In this document: positions 18,319-28,402 of the stretch, one piece after another
Layout: every line of letters starts with the position of its first letter
Position numbering within the stretch: the stretch's first letter is position 1
NCBI GenBank assembly: GCA_004762125.1
Contig: SIHQ01000006.1
Coordinates: forward strand, 141,978 to 205,977
DNA length: 64,000 bases
Source: Oceanospirillales bacterium
GTDB lineage: Bacteria; Pseudomonadota; Gammaproteobacteria; Pseudomonadales; Endozoicomonadaceae
Direction: 5' to 3'
The notes under the pieces: model-generated
Databases searched by the model: none
What the model was told of the DNA's origin: nothing
What the model saw: the letters and a program-made list of their open reading frames with translations, nothing else
Made by a program: the position numbers and the translations under genes

Positions 18319-19935
18319 TTATACCGTCAGCTCTTTAATAAGCTGCGGCAATTCGTTCAACTGTTTCAGACTGTAAAGAGACTGATCGACCAGAGACCCA
18401 CTGTTTACCTGATCCACCAGAACAATCAATCCAGCCTTGTTCAAAACGGCAGCCTGTGATGCAAGACGTTTAGAACCGTCAGCCAATTGCACAGCCAGTA
18501 CGCCAGCATCAAACAGTTCACGCTCAACCTGATCAAGACTCAACTCAGAGCTGACCAACACTGTCGCAGACTTATGCCCAAGTCGACTGGCTCTTTCAGT
18601 TTCAGAAACAGGCTCCAGCTTACGACTGCTATCAACCTGCCCCTCTACCATACCCGCCGCAACCGTGGCATTGGTCAGACGGTCAATCACAATGAAAGCA
18701 CCGGTTTGACGGTTATTGCTGTAGGGATCAAAGGCGACGGGCTGAGTCAGGGACAGTTCACAGGAACCAATTTCATTCAACGCCAGTTCGCCAGCCTGAT
18801 GCTGCTCAAGCGTATTGATATCAACACGATGGTTAATCACTGAAAAACTACCGGTAACCTTGGCAGAAGCGAACTTCACCATATACTGCTTGCCCGGCTT
18901 CATAGCCTGTTCCGCCATCCAGACAATATTGGCATTCAGACGACTGGAGACAGAAATATTATCTCCAACTTTCACCAGCATATCGCCACGACTGATATCA
19001 ATCTCATCTTTCAGTGTCAGAGTCACGGCCTGACTCGCAAAACCTTTGTCCAGATCACCGTCAAAAGTCACAATACGATCCACATCACTTTCCAGACCGG
19101 AAGGAAGCACTTTCACACGATCGCCCGGTTTAATAATACCGGAAGCAATGGTTCCAGAGAAACCTCGGAAATCAAGGTTAGGACGGTTAACGTACTGAAC
19201 CGGAAGACGGAAGTCGTTCATATTGCGATCGTTAGCCACTTGAACCGTTTCCAGCACTTCCATTAAAGTCGGACCAGTATACCAATCACATTGAGTACTG
19301 CGATTCACCACATTGTCGCCATCCAGTGCCGACATGGGAACGAACTTCACATCGCCCAGATCCAGTGGTTCAGCAAAATCCAGATACTGACGACGAATTT
19401 CTTCAAAACGCTCCTGACTGAAACCCATCAGATCCATCTTGTTAACCGCTACCACCAGATGCTTGATACCCAGCAGGTTGGCAATATAAGTATGACGACG
19501 GGTCTGAGTCAAAACACCCTCACGGGCATCAATCAAAATAATGGCAAGGTCACAGTTAGAAGCACCGGTCGCCATGTTACGAGTATACTGTTCATGACCC
19601 GGAGTATCTGCAATGATGTATTTACGGGACTCGGTAGAGAAGTAGCGATAGGCCACATCAATAGTGATGCCCTGCTCACGTTCGGCCGCAAGACCATCCA
19701 CCAGCAACGCCAAATCAATTTTCTCACCCTGAGTGCCAAGCCGCTTACTGTCACTTTCAACAGCAGTCATTTGATCTTCTGCAATCATACTGGTATCGAA
19801 CAACAAACGGCCGATCAATGTGCTCTTACCATCATCCACACTGCCGCAGGTCAGAAACCTGAGAATCTCTTTCTGCTCGTGGCGACGCAGGTATTCTTGA
19901 ATATCGCTGGCGATCAAATCCGACTGGTGACTCAT
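18319..19935 (-). CDS. cysN: Sulfate adenylyltransferase subunit 1 with a degenerate APS-kinase-like C-terminus
   Basis: GTPase subunit of ATP sulfurylase, which with CysD activates sulfate to APS. It is 538 aa against about 475 for a plain CysN and about 630 for a CysN-CysC fusion. GTPase motifs are intact: [10 protein letters not shown] (G1), DTPGHEQY (G3), NKMDLM (G4). Residues 449-538 start like the CysC part of fusions ([15 protein letters not shown]) and keep AGLIVLV, but the APS-kinase P-loop (GLSGSGKS type) is gone and the domain is shortened. APS kinase must therefore come from elsewhere. It overlaps cysD by one base. Confidence 0.93.
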   Translation of the reverse strand: MSHQSDLIASDIQEYLRRHEQKEILRFLTCGSVDDGKSTLIGRLLFDTSMIAEDQMTAVESDSKRLGTQGEKIDLALLVDGLAAEREQGITIDVAYRYFSTESRKYIIADTPGHEQYTRNMATGASNCDLAIILIDAREGVLTQTRRHTYIANLLGIKHLVVAVNKMDLMGFSQERFEEIRRQYLDFAEPLDLGDVKFVPMSALDGDNVVNRSTQCDWYTGPTLMEVLETVQVANDRNMNDFRLPVQYVNRPNLDFRGFSGTIASGIIKPGDRVKVLPSGLESDVDRIVTFDGDLDKGFASQAVTLTLKDEIDISRGDMLVKVGDNISVSSRLNANIVWMAEQAMKPGKQYMVKFASAKVTGSFSVINHRVDINTLEQHQAGELALNEIGSCELSLTQPVAFDPYSNNRQTGAFIVIDRLTNATVAAGMVEGQVDSSRKLEPVSETERASRLGHKSATVLVSSELSLDQVERELFDAGVLAVQLADGSKRLASQAAVLNKAGLIVLVDQVNSGSLVDQSLYSLKQLNELPQLIKELTV

Positions 19936-20879
19936 CAGAAATACCCCTCTTGCTTTTTCTTCTCCATGGAACCGGCACTGTCGTGGTCGATAACACGCCC
20001 CTGTCGTTCAGAGGTTTTGGTGAGCAGCATTTCCTGAATGATTTCCGGCAGGGTAGCCGCTTCAGATTCAACCGCACCGGTCAACGGGTAGCAGCCCAGA
20101 GTACGGAAGCGAACTTTCTTCATCTGAGTTTCTTCATCCGCTTCAATAGGCATACGCTCATCGTCTACCATGATCAGCACACCATCACGCTCAACGACCG
20201 GACGTTCTTTGGAGAGATACAGAGGTACGATGGGAATGTCTTCAAGATAAATGTACTGCCAGATATCCAGCTCAGTCCAGTTGGACAGCGGGAATACTCG
20301 AATGCTCTCGCCTTTTTCTACCTGACTGTTGTAGATATTCCACAGTTCAGGACGCTGGTTCTTTGGATCCCAGCGGTGGTTAGTGTCACGGAACGAATAC
20401 ACTCGTTCTTTCGCACGAGATTTTTCTTCATCACGACGTGCACCACCAAACGCAGCATCAAAACCGTATTTGTTCAGGGCCTGCTTCAGCCCCTGAGTTT
20501 TCATCACATCAGTGTGTTTGGCGCTGCCATGAGTGAAGGGGCCAATGCCCTGTTCAACACCTTCTTCGTTGATATGCACCAGAAGATCCAAACCGTACTT
20601 CTCGATGATCTTGTCACGAAACGCGATCATTTCCTGGAACTTCCAGGTGGTGTCCACGTGCATCAAAGGGAAAGGAGGTTTACCCGGGAAGAACGCTTTC
20701 ATGGCGAGGTGCAGCATGACAGCAGAATCTTTACCGATGGAATAGAGCATCACCGGATTATCGAACTCGGCGGCAACTTCCCGAATGATGTGGATACTTT
20801 CTGCTTCCAGCTGTTTCAAGTGATTAAGACGTTCACTCGACAGTTGGCTGGCACTGGCTGACCTGTTATTGACTGACAT
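19935..20879 (-). CDS. cysD: Sulfate adenylyltransferase subunit 2
   Basis: Catalytic subunit of ATP sulfurylase, forming APS and pyrophosphate from ATP and sulfate, 314 aa. It is a PP-loop ATPase: [14 protein letters not shown] holds the SxGKDS motif near residue 47-54, and [13 protein letters not shown] and the C-terminal RQGRVIDHD are CysD signatures. First gene of cysDN, with a one-base overlap to cysN. The 262-bp region upstream is A/T-rich and probably holds the promoter; I see no clear CysB site. Confidence 0.96.
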   Translation of the reverse strand: MSVNNRSASASQLSSERLNHLKQLEAESIHIIREVAAEFDNPVMLYSIGKDSAVMLHLAMKAFFPGKPPFPLMHVDTTWKFQEMIAFRDKIIEKYGLDLLVHINEEGVEQGIGPFTHGSAKHTDVMKTQGLKQALNKYGFDAAFGGARRDEEKSRAKERVYSFRDTNHRWDPKNQRPELWNIYNSQVEKGESIRVFPLSNWTELDIWQYIYLEDIPIVPLYLSKERPVVERDGVLIMVDDERMPIEADEETQMKKVRFRTLGCYPLTGAVESEAATLPEIIQEMLLTKTSERQGRVIDHDSAGSMEKKKQEGYF

Positions 20880-21141
20880 AGACCCGACCCGACACTGGCT
20901 TTGGACTTGTTCTTGTGGAATTCCGATCTTTGGAACTTATATGAGTCGAATACTAGCAGTCGTTTTGATATATAAAACAAAAATCCTATATCAATAACTT
21001 ATAACAATATACTGACCGAATCAGACTCATTGAGTGTGAATCGTTTCAACGTAGATGGAATGCAAGGATTATTATTTAAAGATCTAACTAAGGTCAGACC
21101 TTTAAACAGAATTATGACTCAGAATATTTCTCGGGAGGTTA

Positions 21142-22098
21142 CTAATTATTTAATATTCCGCTCATACTCACGATCACTGTTAAACCATCCTCTTCAGTGT
21201 TGTTAAGAATTATACTCAACAGAAGAACAGACAGTATTTCATCTAACTTGGTAGCATCATCTATAAACCTTAACGTGAGTCTTTCAAGCAACTTCTTTGC
21301 ATCAGAATCACTCATCATAGCCAAGGTTTGTAGGTTAAGATTCCTTGTTTCAATCGAAGGGATTTCATCAGAAATCGGTAAGTAATTACGGTAATTTTCC
21401 CTTAAAAAATACGATAGTGCTGTATCATCACATAATCCACCACCATTCAATTGACTGAACAGTGGGCTTTGTAACGCACATATATTACTGTCATCATCTC
21501 TGCCGGCAACTATCTGGCAAAGTGCTGCCATTTGGTCTGACGAGCTACTAGCGATTAAATGCCACTTTATAGCCTGTCTCTTAACCGCGCTATCGAACTC
21601 CACTCTTGAAATATCAACTGAGTTACTATTATCAATAAAAGCACTGTACATATGTGTCAATACTATTTCCCTAACTGCAGCAGCACTCTCACTTTGCCCT
21701 TTTACCACTGTATTCTTCAGTTCTTGAAGAATTCTATCGTGGACAAACAGATGATAGCTCTCACTACTAGGATACAGGAATGATTTTAATTGATGCGTTT
21801 CATTTTCTAACCGGATAAAATCGATAATACTCAGTCGGGCTAAGAGCCATTCAAATGAAACCGTATTTTTATTTTCCACAGCTTTATCGATAAATGCATA
21901 TTGATAGCCGAACTTCTCAATTAATTCATGTCCATCAGGCTTCATCATTTTTAATTCTTGCATTAAAACGCCAAACATTACGGAAATATCTGGCTCGTCA
22001 AAACACTCTTCTTCTGCTTCCTTGAATTCGTCTGAATGCCCATAAATTGACCAGAAAAACAATAACCCAAAGATATTAATCCAGCTTTTTACATGCAT
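21142..22098 (-). CDS. Exported protein of unknown function
   Basis: About 318 aa. ATG at 22098 is taken as start (an in-frame TTG lies at 22104). A hydrophobic N-terminal segment (WINIFGLLFFWSIYG) looks like a signal peptide. The mature protein is acidic and probably helical, with cysteines in EEECFDE, AALCQIV, NICALQ and GGLCDD. No family is recognised. It is A/T-rich relative to cysD and the NIF3 gene and interrupts a stretch where these two are close neighbours in pseudomonads, so it is likely a lineage-specific insertion, comparable to the secreted protein at 6797-7921. Confidence 0.65.
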   Translation of the reverse strand: MHVKSWINIFGLLFFWSIYGHSDEFKEAEEECFDEPDISVMFGVLMQELKMMKPDGHELIEKFGYQYAFIDKAVENKNTVSFEWLLARLSIIDFIRLENETHQLKSFLYPSSESYHLFVHDRILQELKNTVVKGQSESAAAVREIVLTHMYSAFIDNSNSVDISRVEFDSAVKRQAIKWHLIASSSSDQMAALCQIVAGRDDDSNICALQSPLFSQLNGGGLCDDTALSYFLRENYRNYLPISDEIPSIETRNLNLQTLAMMSDSDAKKLLERLTLRFIDDATKLDEILSVLLLSIILNNTEEDGLTVIVSMSGILNN

Positions 22099-22231
22099 AT
22101 ACAACAGCCTATAAATAATGAATGAGCAGGTGTGTTTATATAGTTCAGATAATAGATATGTGGAATAGTAAAAAAAAATAACTAATCATTCACACGTTAA
22201 AAACAACCATTCTATGGCTGTTTTAATATCA

Positions 22232-22993
22232 TTAAACCGGTGAATCGATATCCACAAAAGAATGTTCAATACCAAATTGATCCACCAGCCATTGCCCCAA
22301 TGCTTGTACGCCATAACGTTCAGTCGCGTGATGCCCGGCACTGATATAGTGAATGCCATTTTCACGGGCAAAATGAACAGTCGATTCTGAAATCTCACCA
22401 CTGATGTAAGCATCAACCTTAAATCTAACCGCGTCTTCAATCAGTTTCTGAGCACCACCAGTACACCATGCCAGAGTCTTAACCGCATGCTCACCGCCAG
22501 AAATAGCCAATGGTTTTCTACCCAACTTAAGTTCCAGCATCCGACTCAGCTCATCAAGACTCAGCGACTTTTCTACTTCACCCCAACTTCCAACAGAGCG
22601 TGACTTCCCTGGTTCCATACCGCCCTTCTCTTGCCAGCCCATCAATTTTGCCAACTGAGCATTGTTTCCCAGGGTTGGGTGACCATCCAGCGGCAGGTGA
22701 TAAGCAATTAGACTGATTCCATTAGCCAACAGGGTTTCGACACGTCTTTTTTTCATGCCGACAATACTGGTTTCTTCCCCTTTCCAGAAATAACCATGAT
22801 GAACCAGAATGGCGTCAGCCTTCATTTCAACCGCTTTATCAATCAGCGCCTGACAGGCTGTCACACCACTGACTATTTTCTGCACTTTACTGCGGCCTTC
22901 GACCTGCAAGCCGTTTGGGCAGTAGTCCCTGAACAGCTGAGGCTTCAGCTCGTCATCCAGTGCTGTAATCAGATCATTTAATAACACACTCAT
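22232..22993 (-). CDS. NIF3/YbgI-family dinuclear metal-binding protein
   Basis: Conserved protein of the NIF3 (DUF34, GTP cyclohydrolase 1 type 2 homologue) family, 253 aa; the biochemical role is unsettled. Two-metal ligands are visible in ILVHHGYFWKG near residue 63-66 and ISAGHHATERYG near the C-terminus. DYCPNGLQVEG at the N-terminus is the family hallmark. It is soluble and cytoplasmic. Its place between cysD and the DegS-like protease gene matches the pseudomonad order. Confidence 0.92.
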   Translation of the reverse strand: MSVLLNDLITALDDELKPQLFRDYCPNGLQVEGRSKVQKIVSGVTACQALIDKAVEMKADAILVHHGYFWKGEETSIVGMKKRRVETLLANGISLIAYHLPLDGHPTLGNNAQLAKLMGWQEKGGMEPGKSRSVGSWGEVEKSLSLDELSRMLELKLGRKPLAISGGEHAVKTLAWCTGGAQKLIEDAVRFKVDAYISGEISESTVHFARENGIHYISAGHHATERYGVQALGQWLVDQFGIEHSFVDIDSPV

Positions 22994-23119
22994 AATGGCT
23001 CCGAGGGTTAACCCTATCTGTCAACCTGATAATATGGGTAATATTAAAGAATACAGAGTGTATCAAGCCTAAGAAAGGGCTATGTGCTTACAAAAACAGG
23101 ATCACAGAATACTCATATA

Positions 23120-24253
23120 ATGAAAAAAATCTTCAAGCATTTACTGCTTCCCGGTTTGACCGGCCTTACGCTGGGGATTCTGGTTCTGCTCTTTTTTCCT
23201 GCGTTGTCGGGAATTCCTCAGCTGAGTTTTTCTAATCTGGTTGATAAAGGCGAACAACTACTTGGCGTCGGACAGGTAACTTACAGCACCGCAGTCAAAA
23301 GAGCTGCACCGGCTGTAGTGAACATTGCCACGACCACATTCAATCGTTCTGAACCGGAGCTTAACAACAAAAATAATAACCCGGCTTTTTCGACTTATAA
23401 CCAGGATGAGAAGTCAGAAAAAAGTCTGGGTTCAGGTGTCATCATCAGTTCTGACGGTTTCTTACTGACCAACAACCATGTCATCGCCGGTGCGGACAGA
23501 ATTATTGCCGTTCTCAAAGATGGTCGTGAGGCTATTGCCGAAGTAGCTGGTACCGACCCTGAAACCGACCTGGCCGTACTTCGACTTGACCTTAAAAATC
23601 TGCCTCACTTGAGTCTTGCCGATTCAGGTAAAGCGGAAGTCGGTGATGTGGTTCTCGCCATTGGTAACCCTTTTGGCCTGGGTCAGACCGTTACCATGGG
23701 TATTATTAGCGCCACTGGCAGAAACGATCTGAGCTTAAATACCTATGAAGATTTCATTCAAACAGATGCAGCCATAAACGTCGGTAATTCAGGCGGTGGC
23801 CTGATTAATGCCAGGGGAGAATTGATTGGCATTAATACCCTATTGTTTTCAAGTGGCGGTGGTAATGAAGGCGTAGGCTTTGCCATTCCCTCCAGCATGG
23901 CTCGGTTTGTAACAAAATCCATTATCAAACATGGCCGAGTTATTCGTGGCTGGCTGGGGATTGAATCCCAACCTCTGACCAAACAACTGGCCGATGCCTA
24001 TGGTGTTGATACCAATGTCGGCATTCTCATATCCGGTGTTTACGATGGAGGTCCTGCCGATCAGGCAGGTGTGCGACGAGGGGATATTCTTACTGCCATC
24101 AATGGCGTTAACACCAGTGATGGCAAAAAGGTTATGAACATGGTGGCGCAGCAACTTCCGGGCAGCGAATTGACTATCGGACTCATCCGTAATAACAAAC
24201 CTGTGTCTGTTAAAGCCAGAGTGGCAACACGGCCGAATATTGTTAATCAGTAA
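23120..24253 (+). CDS. degS: DegS/AlgW-type membrane-anchored serine protease with one PDZ domain
   Basis: Periplasmic site-1 protease anchored in the inner membrane; in the family it senses misfolded porins and cleaves the anti-sigma factor RseA/MucA. About 377 aa with an N-terminal membrane helix (GLTLGILVLLFFP), a trypsin-like domain with His in NNHVIAG, Asp in ETDLAVL and Ser in NVGNSGGGLI, and a single C-terminal PDZ domain (GGPADQAGVRRGDIL). The single PDZ separates it from DegP. The start is uncertain: GTG 23084 follows AAAGGG, while ATG 23120 starts just before the anchor but lacks a Shine-Dalgarno. Confidence 0.9.
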   Translation: MKKIFKHLLLPGLTGLTLGILVLLFFPALSGIPQLSFSNLVDKGEQLLGVGQVTYSTAVKRAAPAVVNIATTTFNRSEPELNNKNNNPAFSTYNQDEKSEKSLGSGVIISSDGFLLTNNHVIAGADRIIAVLKDGREAIAEVAGTDPETDLAVLRLDLKNLPHLSLADSGKAEVGDVVLAIGNPFGLGQTVTMGIISATGRNDLSLNTYEDFIQTDAAINVGNSGGGLINARGELIGINTLLFSSGGGNEGVGFAIPSSMARFVTKSIIKHGRVIRGWLGIESQPLTKQLADAYGVDTNVGILISGVYDGGPADQAGVRRGDILTAINGVNTSDGKKVMNMVAQQLPGSELTIGLIRNNKPVSVKARVATRPNIVNQ

Positions 24254-24260
24254 CAACTGA

Positions 24261-25004
24261 TCATGTCAGGGCTTTTCTAAAAGCTCTGACAAATATCTGC
24301 ACCAAACCAACAACAGAAACCATTATCAGTAAACCAATAATGATCAATTCACTGTTACCTTGCCCTTGTAATGCGCCCATCAGGTCTGCTGCCTGATTAC
24401 CTATCCAGATAGACAAAAGTGTTCTCGGCAACATACCTACAAAACCAGCCACCAGAAATACGTTCAAAGGCATATTAATCGCGGGCATCAAAAGGTTCAT
24501 CAGGGAAAAAGGTAGCACTGGAGAAAGCCGAATCAGGAACATCAGCTTCCAGTTATTCTGATTCAGATTTTCTAAAGTCTGATACACTTTAGGGCTGGAT
24601 TTCACGGCATCCAAAACCTTGCCCCCATCCAGCCATTGGCCAATAAGGTAGCCTGATACTGATGCCAGCATATAAGCTGGAAGCATCATCGGGACAGCCT
24701 GCCAACCAAGAAAAAACCCGGAAACAATAGCGATAAACGTACTGGGCGTTAGAGCCAGAGCCATCGTAAAAATGCTCAGTGAAAATAAAACAATCCAGTG
24801 ACTGAGTGATAATGCGTCCATGGAAGCATACTGATCAAGAATCAATGTGGTCACTACTGAGCTAAAAATGAGAGGAATAAGCCCAATGAGAAAGTACCCA
24901 GTAAAACGTCCTTTATTATTAAGAAGAAGTTGGCTGAACGGCATCTGACAATTTGAATCCTTAAAAATCAGGGATTGTACCTGATGTACCGTTTCGCCTT
25001 TCAT
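24261..25004 (-). CDS. TVP38/TMEM64-family (DedA-like) inner membrane protein
   Basis: A 247-aa polytopic membrane protein of the SNARE-associated/VTT (TVP38) family. Several helices are visible, plus the conserved GFFLGW and the RLSPVLPFSLMN motif with its essential-looking arginine and prolines. Related DedA proteins act in lipid scrambling and membrane homeostasis; the role here is unknown. It begins 7 bp after the kinase gene's stop, so the two are probably co-transcribed. The first 20 residues are soluble, and an internal ATG (24944) is an alternative start without a better ribosome site. Confidence 0.85.
   Translation of the reverse strand: MKGETVHQVQSLIFKDSNCQMPFSQLLLNNKGRFTGYFLIGLIPLIFSSVVTTLILDQYASMDALSLSHWIVLFSLSIFTMALALTPSTFIAIVSGFFLGWQAVPMMLPAYMLASVSGYLIGQWLDGGKVLDAVKSSPKVYQTLENLNQNNWKLMFLIRLSPVLPFSLMNLLMPAINMPLNVFLVAGFVGMLPRTLLSIWIGNQAADLMGALQGQGNSELIIIGLLIMVSVVGLVQIFVRAFRKALT
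24264..24291. terminator. Hairpin at the degS / TVP38 convergent junction
   Basis: TGTCAGGGCTTTT (24264-24276) pairs with AAAAGCTCTGACA (24279-24291) with one G-T pair and a 2-nt formal loop. It lies inside the last codons of the convergent membrane-protein gene, where the intergenic gap is only 7 bp. No T-run follows. Confidence 0.45.
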
Positions 25005-25011
25005 CTTTTAT

Positions 25012-26277
25012 CTACTGCGTTAAAAATCTCTTCTTTGAAGAGAGTTGTAACTGCTCAAGATAGTCAACCGCTTCCTTTGAACTGATTCTCTCACTGATTT
25101 TTTTCCTGAACATAAGCACCAGAAGATCCACCAGCCCCGGTGAATCAAAACAAAGAGCAGGGAAATGTTTTTGGAAGTAGCTCTGCTTACCCTCGTCTGA
25201 CATGTCAGAAAAACGTAAGGTGTTTCTCCTATTAACAAATTGGTTAACCTCTCTCTTATTTGAACCACTATCACCACATGAAGCTGGTGTGAGTTCTGTA
25301 GCCAACTCCATTAGAACACTGCCTAAAGCCCAGACATCGAGCTTATGGTTACAGTCTTTCCTTTCAAAAAGCTCCGGCGCTGCATAGAGCGGACTACCAC
25401 ATGGTGTATGTGTAACATCCTCCTCTAACATTGACTTACTCAAACCAAAATCAAGCAGTTTTAAAGCATCCCCATCCCACATGATATTATCTGGCTTAAC
25501 ATCCCTGTGGACAACACCTTCATTGTGTAAATGACTGATCGCTTTCGCCAAACCCAAACTCGCTTTGATCGCAGTATTTGCTGAATGAGGCCCATAACAA
25601 TTCGCACTTTTTTTCTTCATTGCATCTACCAAAGATTCACCCGGCACATAATCACATACAACAAAATTCAACAGATAATCTGTTTTCTTCCCAGCAGGAA
25701 TACGATCAAGATCTTCCTGACTTTGAAGTACTATAAATTCACCTGAGGATTTTGACTTGGCAATAATCGAATGTACTTTTACTAGATTTGGGTGTTCAGA
25801 AATTTTTAACGCGGACACTTCACTTTTGCATAAATTTGCAAAGCTTTCTGTATTAGGCTTTTTCTTGAGTACTTCATCTTTCCAGCTTTTTACCGCACTT
25901 TTTTGACCGGTTACCTTATCTCTGCAAAGAAACACTTTGTTGAAGTTACCTTCATCAAGCATTTTTACTTTTTCAAGATTCAGAAACCCATCGAGAGCCT
26001 TCCAACGTTCCGAGAACTCCCGAGGACCTTTATCAATCAATTTAAGTCGTGCTGGTTTAACTGTTGAGGGAAAAGGCGCAACTGTGCGCTCTTTCTTAGT
26101 CTCGGGGGCAGTAACTGCCTTCGACTCAAATTTTGCTACCAATGACGAAACTTGACCAAGTTCTTGAACTTTATGACCAAGCGCCATCGCAGAACCTGAT
26201 GCTCTTGATAAAGGCTCAGGTGTTGCAGGAATACTGTAAAATTTATCTCCAGCTCCCTCTGTAGAAATCGGATCCAT
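25012..26277 (-). CDS. Eukaryotic-like Ser/Thr protein kinase
   Basis: A 421-aa protein from ATG 26277, preferred over an in-frame GTG at 26286 because a GGGTGG stretch precedes it. Numbering below is from the GTG. The first 100 residues are low-complexity, Ser/Pro/Lys-rich. The kinase domain then has a reduced Gly loop (DEGNFNKV, 111-118), Lys133 in AVKSW, HRDVKPDN (260-267), DFG (279-281), APE (303-305) and DVWALGSV. All catalytic residues are present, so it should be active. There is no membrane helix, PASTA repeat or other sensor domain, unlike PknB/Stk receptor kinases. It could be a cytoplasmic regulator or an exported effector; the sequence does not decide. Confidence 0.9.
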   Translation of the reverse strand: MDPISTEGAGDKFYSIPATPEPLSRASGSAMALGHKVQELGQVSSLVAKFESKAVTAPETKKERTVAPFPSTVKPARLKLIDKGPREFSERWKALDGFLNLEKVKMLDEGNFNKVFLCRDKVTGQKSAVKSWKDEVLKKKPNTESFANLCKSEVSALKISEHPNLVKVHSIIAKSKSSGEFIVLQSQEDLDRIPAGKKTDYLLNFVVCDYVPGESLVDAMKKKSANCYGPHSANTAIKASLGLAKAISHLHNEGVVHRDVKPDNIMWDGDALKLLDFGLSKSMLEEDVTHTPCGSPLYAAPELFERKDCNHKLDVWALGSVLMELATELTPASCGDSGSNKREVNQFVNRRNTLRFSDMSDEGKQSYFQKHFPALCFDSPGLVDLLVLMFRKKISERISSKEAVDYLEQLQLSSKKRFLTQ

Positions 26278-26438
26278 AATAGCCACCCTGTAATAGTATT
26301 TGCTTTTTAGATACGCTCAGAGACCTGAAGTTCATGACTGAGGAGTTAGTACTACTGACAAGATGGAAGATGAGCGATGAAAGCAGAGAAGGCTTTCACC
26401 CTCTCAACGCATACACAAATAAAGGACAGAGCTAGAAG

Positions 26439-27740
26439 TTACTTTTTGATGCGATACTCAGCGGAACGAGCATGAGCCGTCAAAGACTCACCTCTTGCTA
26501 AAACAGAAGCCACTTTACCCATTTCAGAAGCACCTTCTGGTGAGAAATAGATCAAAGAGGATCGTTTCTGGAAGTCATAAACACCGAGAGGTGAAGAGAA
26601 ACGGGCGGTACCCGACGTTGGCAGAACATGGTTAGGCCCTGCACAGTAATCACCCAACGCTTCTGCCGTATAACGCCCCATGAAGATAGCACCGGCATGA
26701 CGTATATCAGCCAGCATGTCTTCAGGCTTATCCACAGACAATTCCAAATGTTCTGGCGCAACGCGGTTAACAACTTCGCAAGCGGCTGACATGTCCGGAA
26801 CATGAATAAGAATACCGCGGTTATTCAGCGACTCGCTGATAATGTCCTTGCGCTCCATCGTAGGTAATAGACGACGAATACTTTCCTTTACCTGTTCCAG
26901 AAAGTTTTTATCCTGAGAAACCAGAATGGCCTGGGCATCTTCGTCATGTTCTGCCTGGGAAAAGAGATCCATAGCAATCCAGTCAGGATTGGTCTTGCCA
27001 TCGCAAACCACCATAATTTCCGATGGACCGGCAATCATATCGATGCCTACTTGACCGAACACTTCTCGCTTGGCCGTTGCCACATAGATATTACCCGGCC
27101 CAACAATCTTGTCTACCTTGGGTACGGTTTCCGTGCCATAGGCCAAAGCGGCTATAGCTTGTGCACCGCCTACAGTGAAGACGTGTTTCACACCCGCAAT
27201 CGCAGCAGCAGCCAGCACCATATCGTTCACCACGCCATCGGGTGTTGGCACGACCATTATGATCTCTTTGACACCCGCAACATGCGCCGGAATGGCATTC
27301 ATCAATACAGAAGATGGATAGGACGCCTTACCGCCGGGCACATAAAGCCCAACCCGATCCAGAGCGACCACCTGCTGACCTAACAGAGTTCCATCGTCTT
27401 CTTTATAGTTCCAAGAAGGCTGAACTTGTCGTTCATGGTAGCCACGGATGCGATTAGCAGCGGTCTCAAGAGCCTTTCGTTGCTCTTGAGGAATTCGATC
27501 AAGCGCTTGTTCCAACTGTTCTTCACTAACAGTCAGTTCAGCCATAGAACTGACTGAAACTCGATCAAACTGACAGGTAAAATCAACCAATGCCTGATCA
27601 CCACGCTGCTGAACCTCGGCAATAATCTGCTTTACCCGATTCTGAACCTGATCATCTGACACTGTTTCCCATGCCAGCAATTTTTTCAGCTGTTCCTGAA
27701 AATCACTACTGCCATATTCCAGCTGTGCAGGATTAACCAT
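26439..27740 (-). CDS. hisD: Histidinol dehydrogenase
   Basis: Catalyses the last two steps of histidine synthesis, L-histidinol to L-histidine with two NAD+. It is 433 aa, the usual length. [39 protein letters not shown] with zinc ligands, and [16 protein letters not shown] are family motifs. It follows hisG by 5 bp. In pseudomonads hisC follows; here 26286-26438 is non-coding and a kinase gene comes next, so hisC is elsewhere or lost. Confidence 0.97.
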   Translation of the reverse strand: MVNPAQLEYGSSDFQEQLKKLLAWETVSDDQVQNRVKQIIAEVQQRGDQALVDFTCQFDRVSVSSMAELTVSEEQLEQALDRIPQEQRKALETAANRIRGYHERQVQPSWNYKEDDGTLLGQQVVALDRVGLYVPGGKASYPSSVLMNAIPAHVAGVKEIIMVVPTPDGVVNDMVLAAAAIAGVKHVFTVGGAQAIAALAYGTETVPKVDKIVGPGNIYVATAKREVFGQVGIDMIAGPSEIMVVCDGKTNPDWIAMDLFSQAEHDEDAQAILVSQDKNFLEQVKESIRRLLPTMERKDIISESLNNRGILIHVPDMSAACEVVNRVAPEHLELSVDKPEDMLADIRHAGAIFMGRYTAEALGDYCAGPNHVLPTSGTARFSSPLGVYDFQKRSSLIYFSPEGASEMGKVASVLARGESLTAHARSAEYRIKK

Positions 27741-27745
27741 AAGAT

Positions 27746-28402
27746 TTACTCCCCGGCAGCAGTTTGCCCTGCATCAGCTGCAGAACCGAGTTGATCAATC
27801 AGCTGATTAATCGCTTCGAATTTAACTTTCATGGAAGCCTTGTTGACGATCAGCCTGGAGGAGACTTCAGCAATCATCTCTCTGGGCTCAAGACCGTTAG
27901 CTCTGAGGGTATTGCCGGTATCGACTACATCAACAATGATATCAGCCAGACCAACCAGTGGCGCTAACTCCATGGAACCGTAGAGCTTAATGACATCAGC
28001 CTGACGACCAATAGAGGCATAGTAACGTTTGGCGACATTAACAAATTTAGTGGCCACCTTTAAACGCCCCTGCTCAGGTACTTCATACCCTGTTCTGCAA
28101 GCTGTCATCAATTTACACTGGGCTATTTTCAGATCCAGAGGTTCGTAGAGTTCAGTGGAACCATGCTCAAGAAGAACATCTTTACCAGCCACACCCACAT
28201 CGGCCGCACCGTACTCTACATAGGTAGGTACATCACTGGCACGAACGATCAGTAAATTTACGTCTGGATGGGTAGTCGGAATAATCAGCTTTCGACTTTT
28301 GGCCGGGTCTTCAACCAGTTCAATACCGGCAGCCTTCAGCAATGGCAGGGTATCTTTCAGGATTCGCCCCTTGGAGAGAGCGATAGTGATCTGTCTGGAC
28401 AT
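27746..28402 (-). CDS. hisG: ATP phosphoribosyltransferase, short form
   Basis: First step of histidine synthesis, condensing ATP with PRPP. At 218 aa it is the short form that lacks the C-terminal ACT-like regulatory domain and works as a hetero-octamer with HisZ, which is not in this window. [15 protein letters not shown] at the N-terminus and the PRPP loop [14 protein letters not shown] are diagnostic. First gene of a hisG-hisD pair; a TATAAA -10-like element lies about 50 bp upstream on the minus strand. No histidine-rich leader peptide is visible. Confidence 0.96.
   Translation of the reverse strand: MSRQITIALSKGRILKDTLPLLKAAGIELVEDPAKSRKLIIPTTHPDVNLLIVRASDVPTYVEYGAADVGVAGKDVLLEHGSTELYEPLDLKIAQCKLMTACRTGYEVPEQGRLKVATKFVNVAKRYYASIGRQADVIKLYGSMELAPLVGLADIIVDVVDTGNTLRANGLEPREMIAEVSSRLIVNKASMKVKFEAINQLIDQLGSAADAGQTAAGE

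Noticed and set aside
19950..20861. A 303-codon plus-strand frame across cysD
   Set aside because: Antisense shadow of cysD; the minus-strand product has the PP-loop and CysD motifs.
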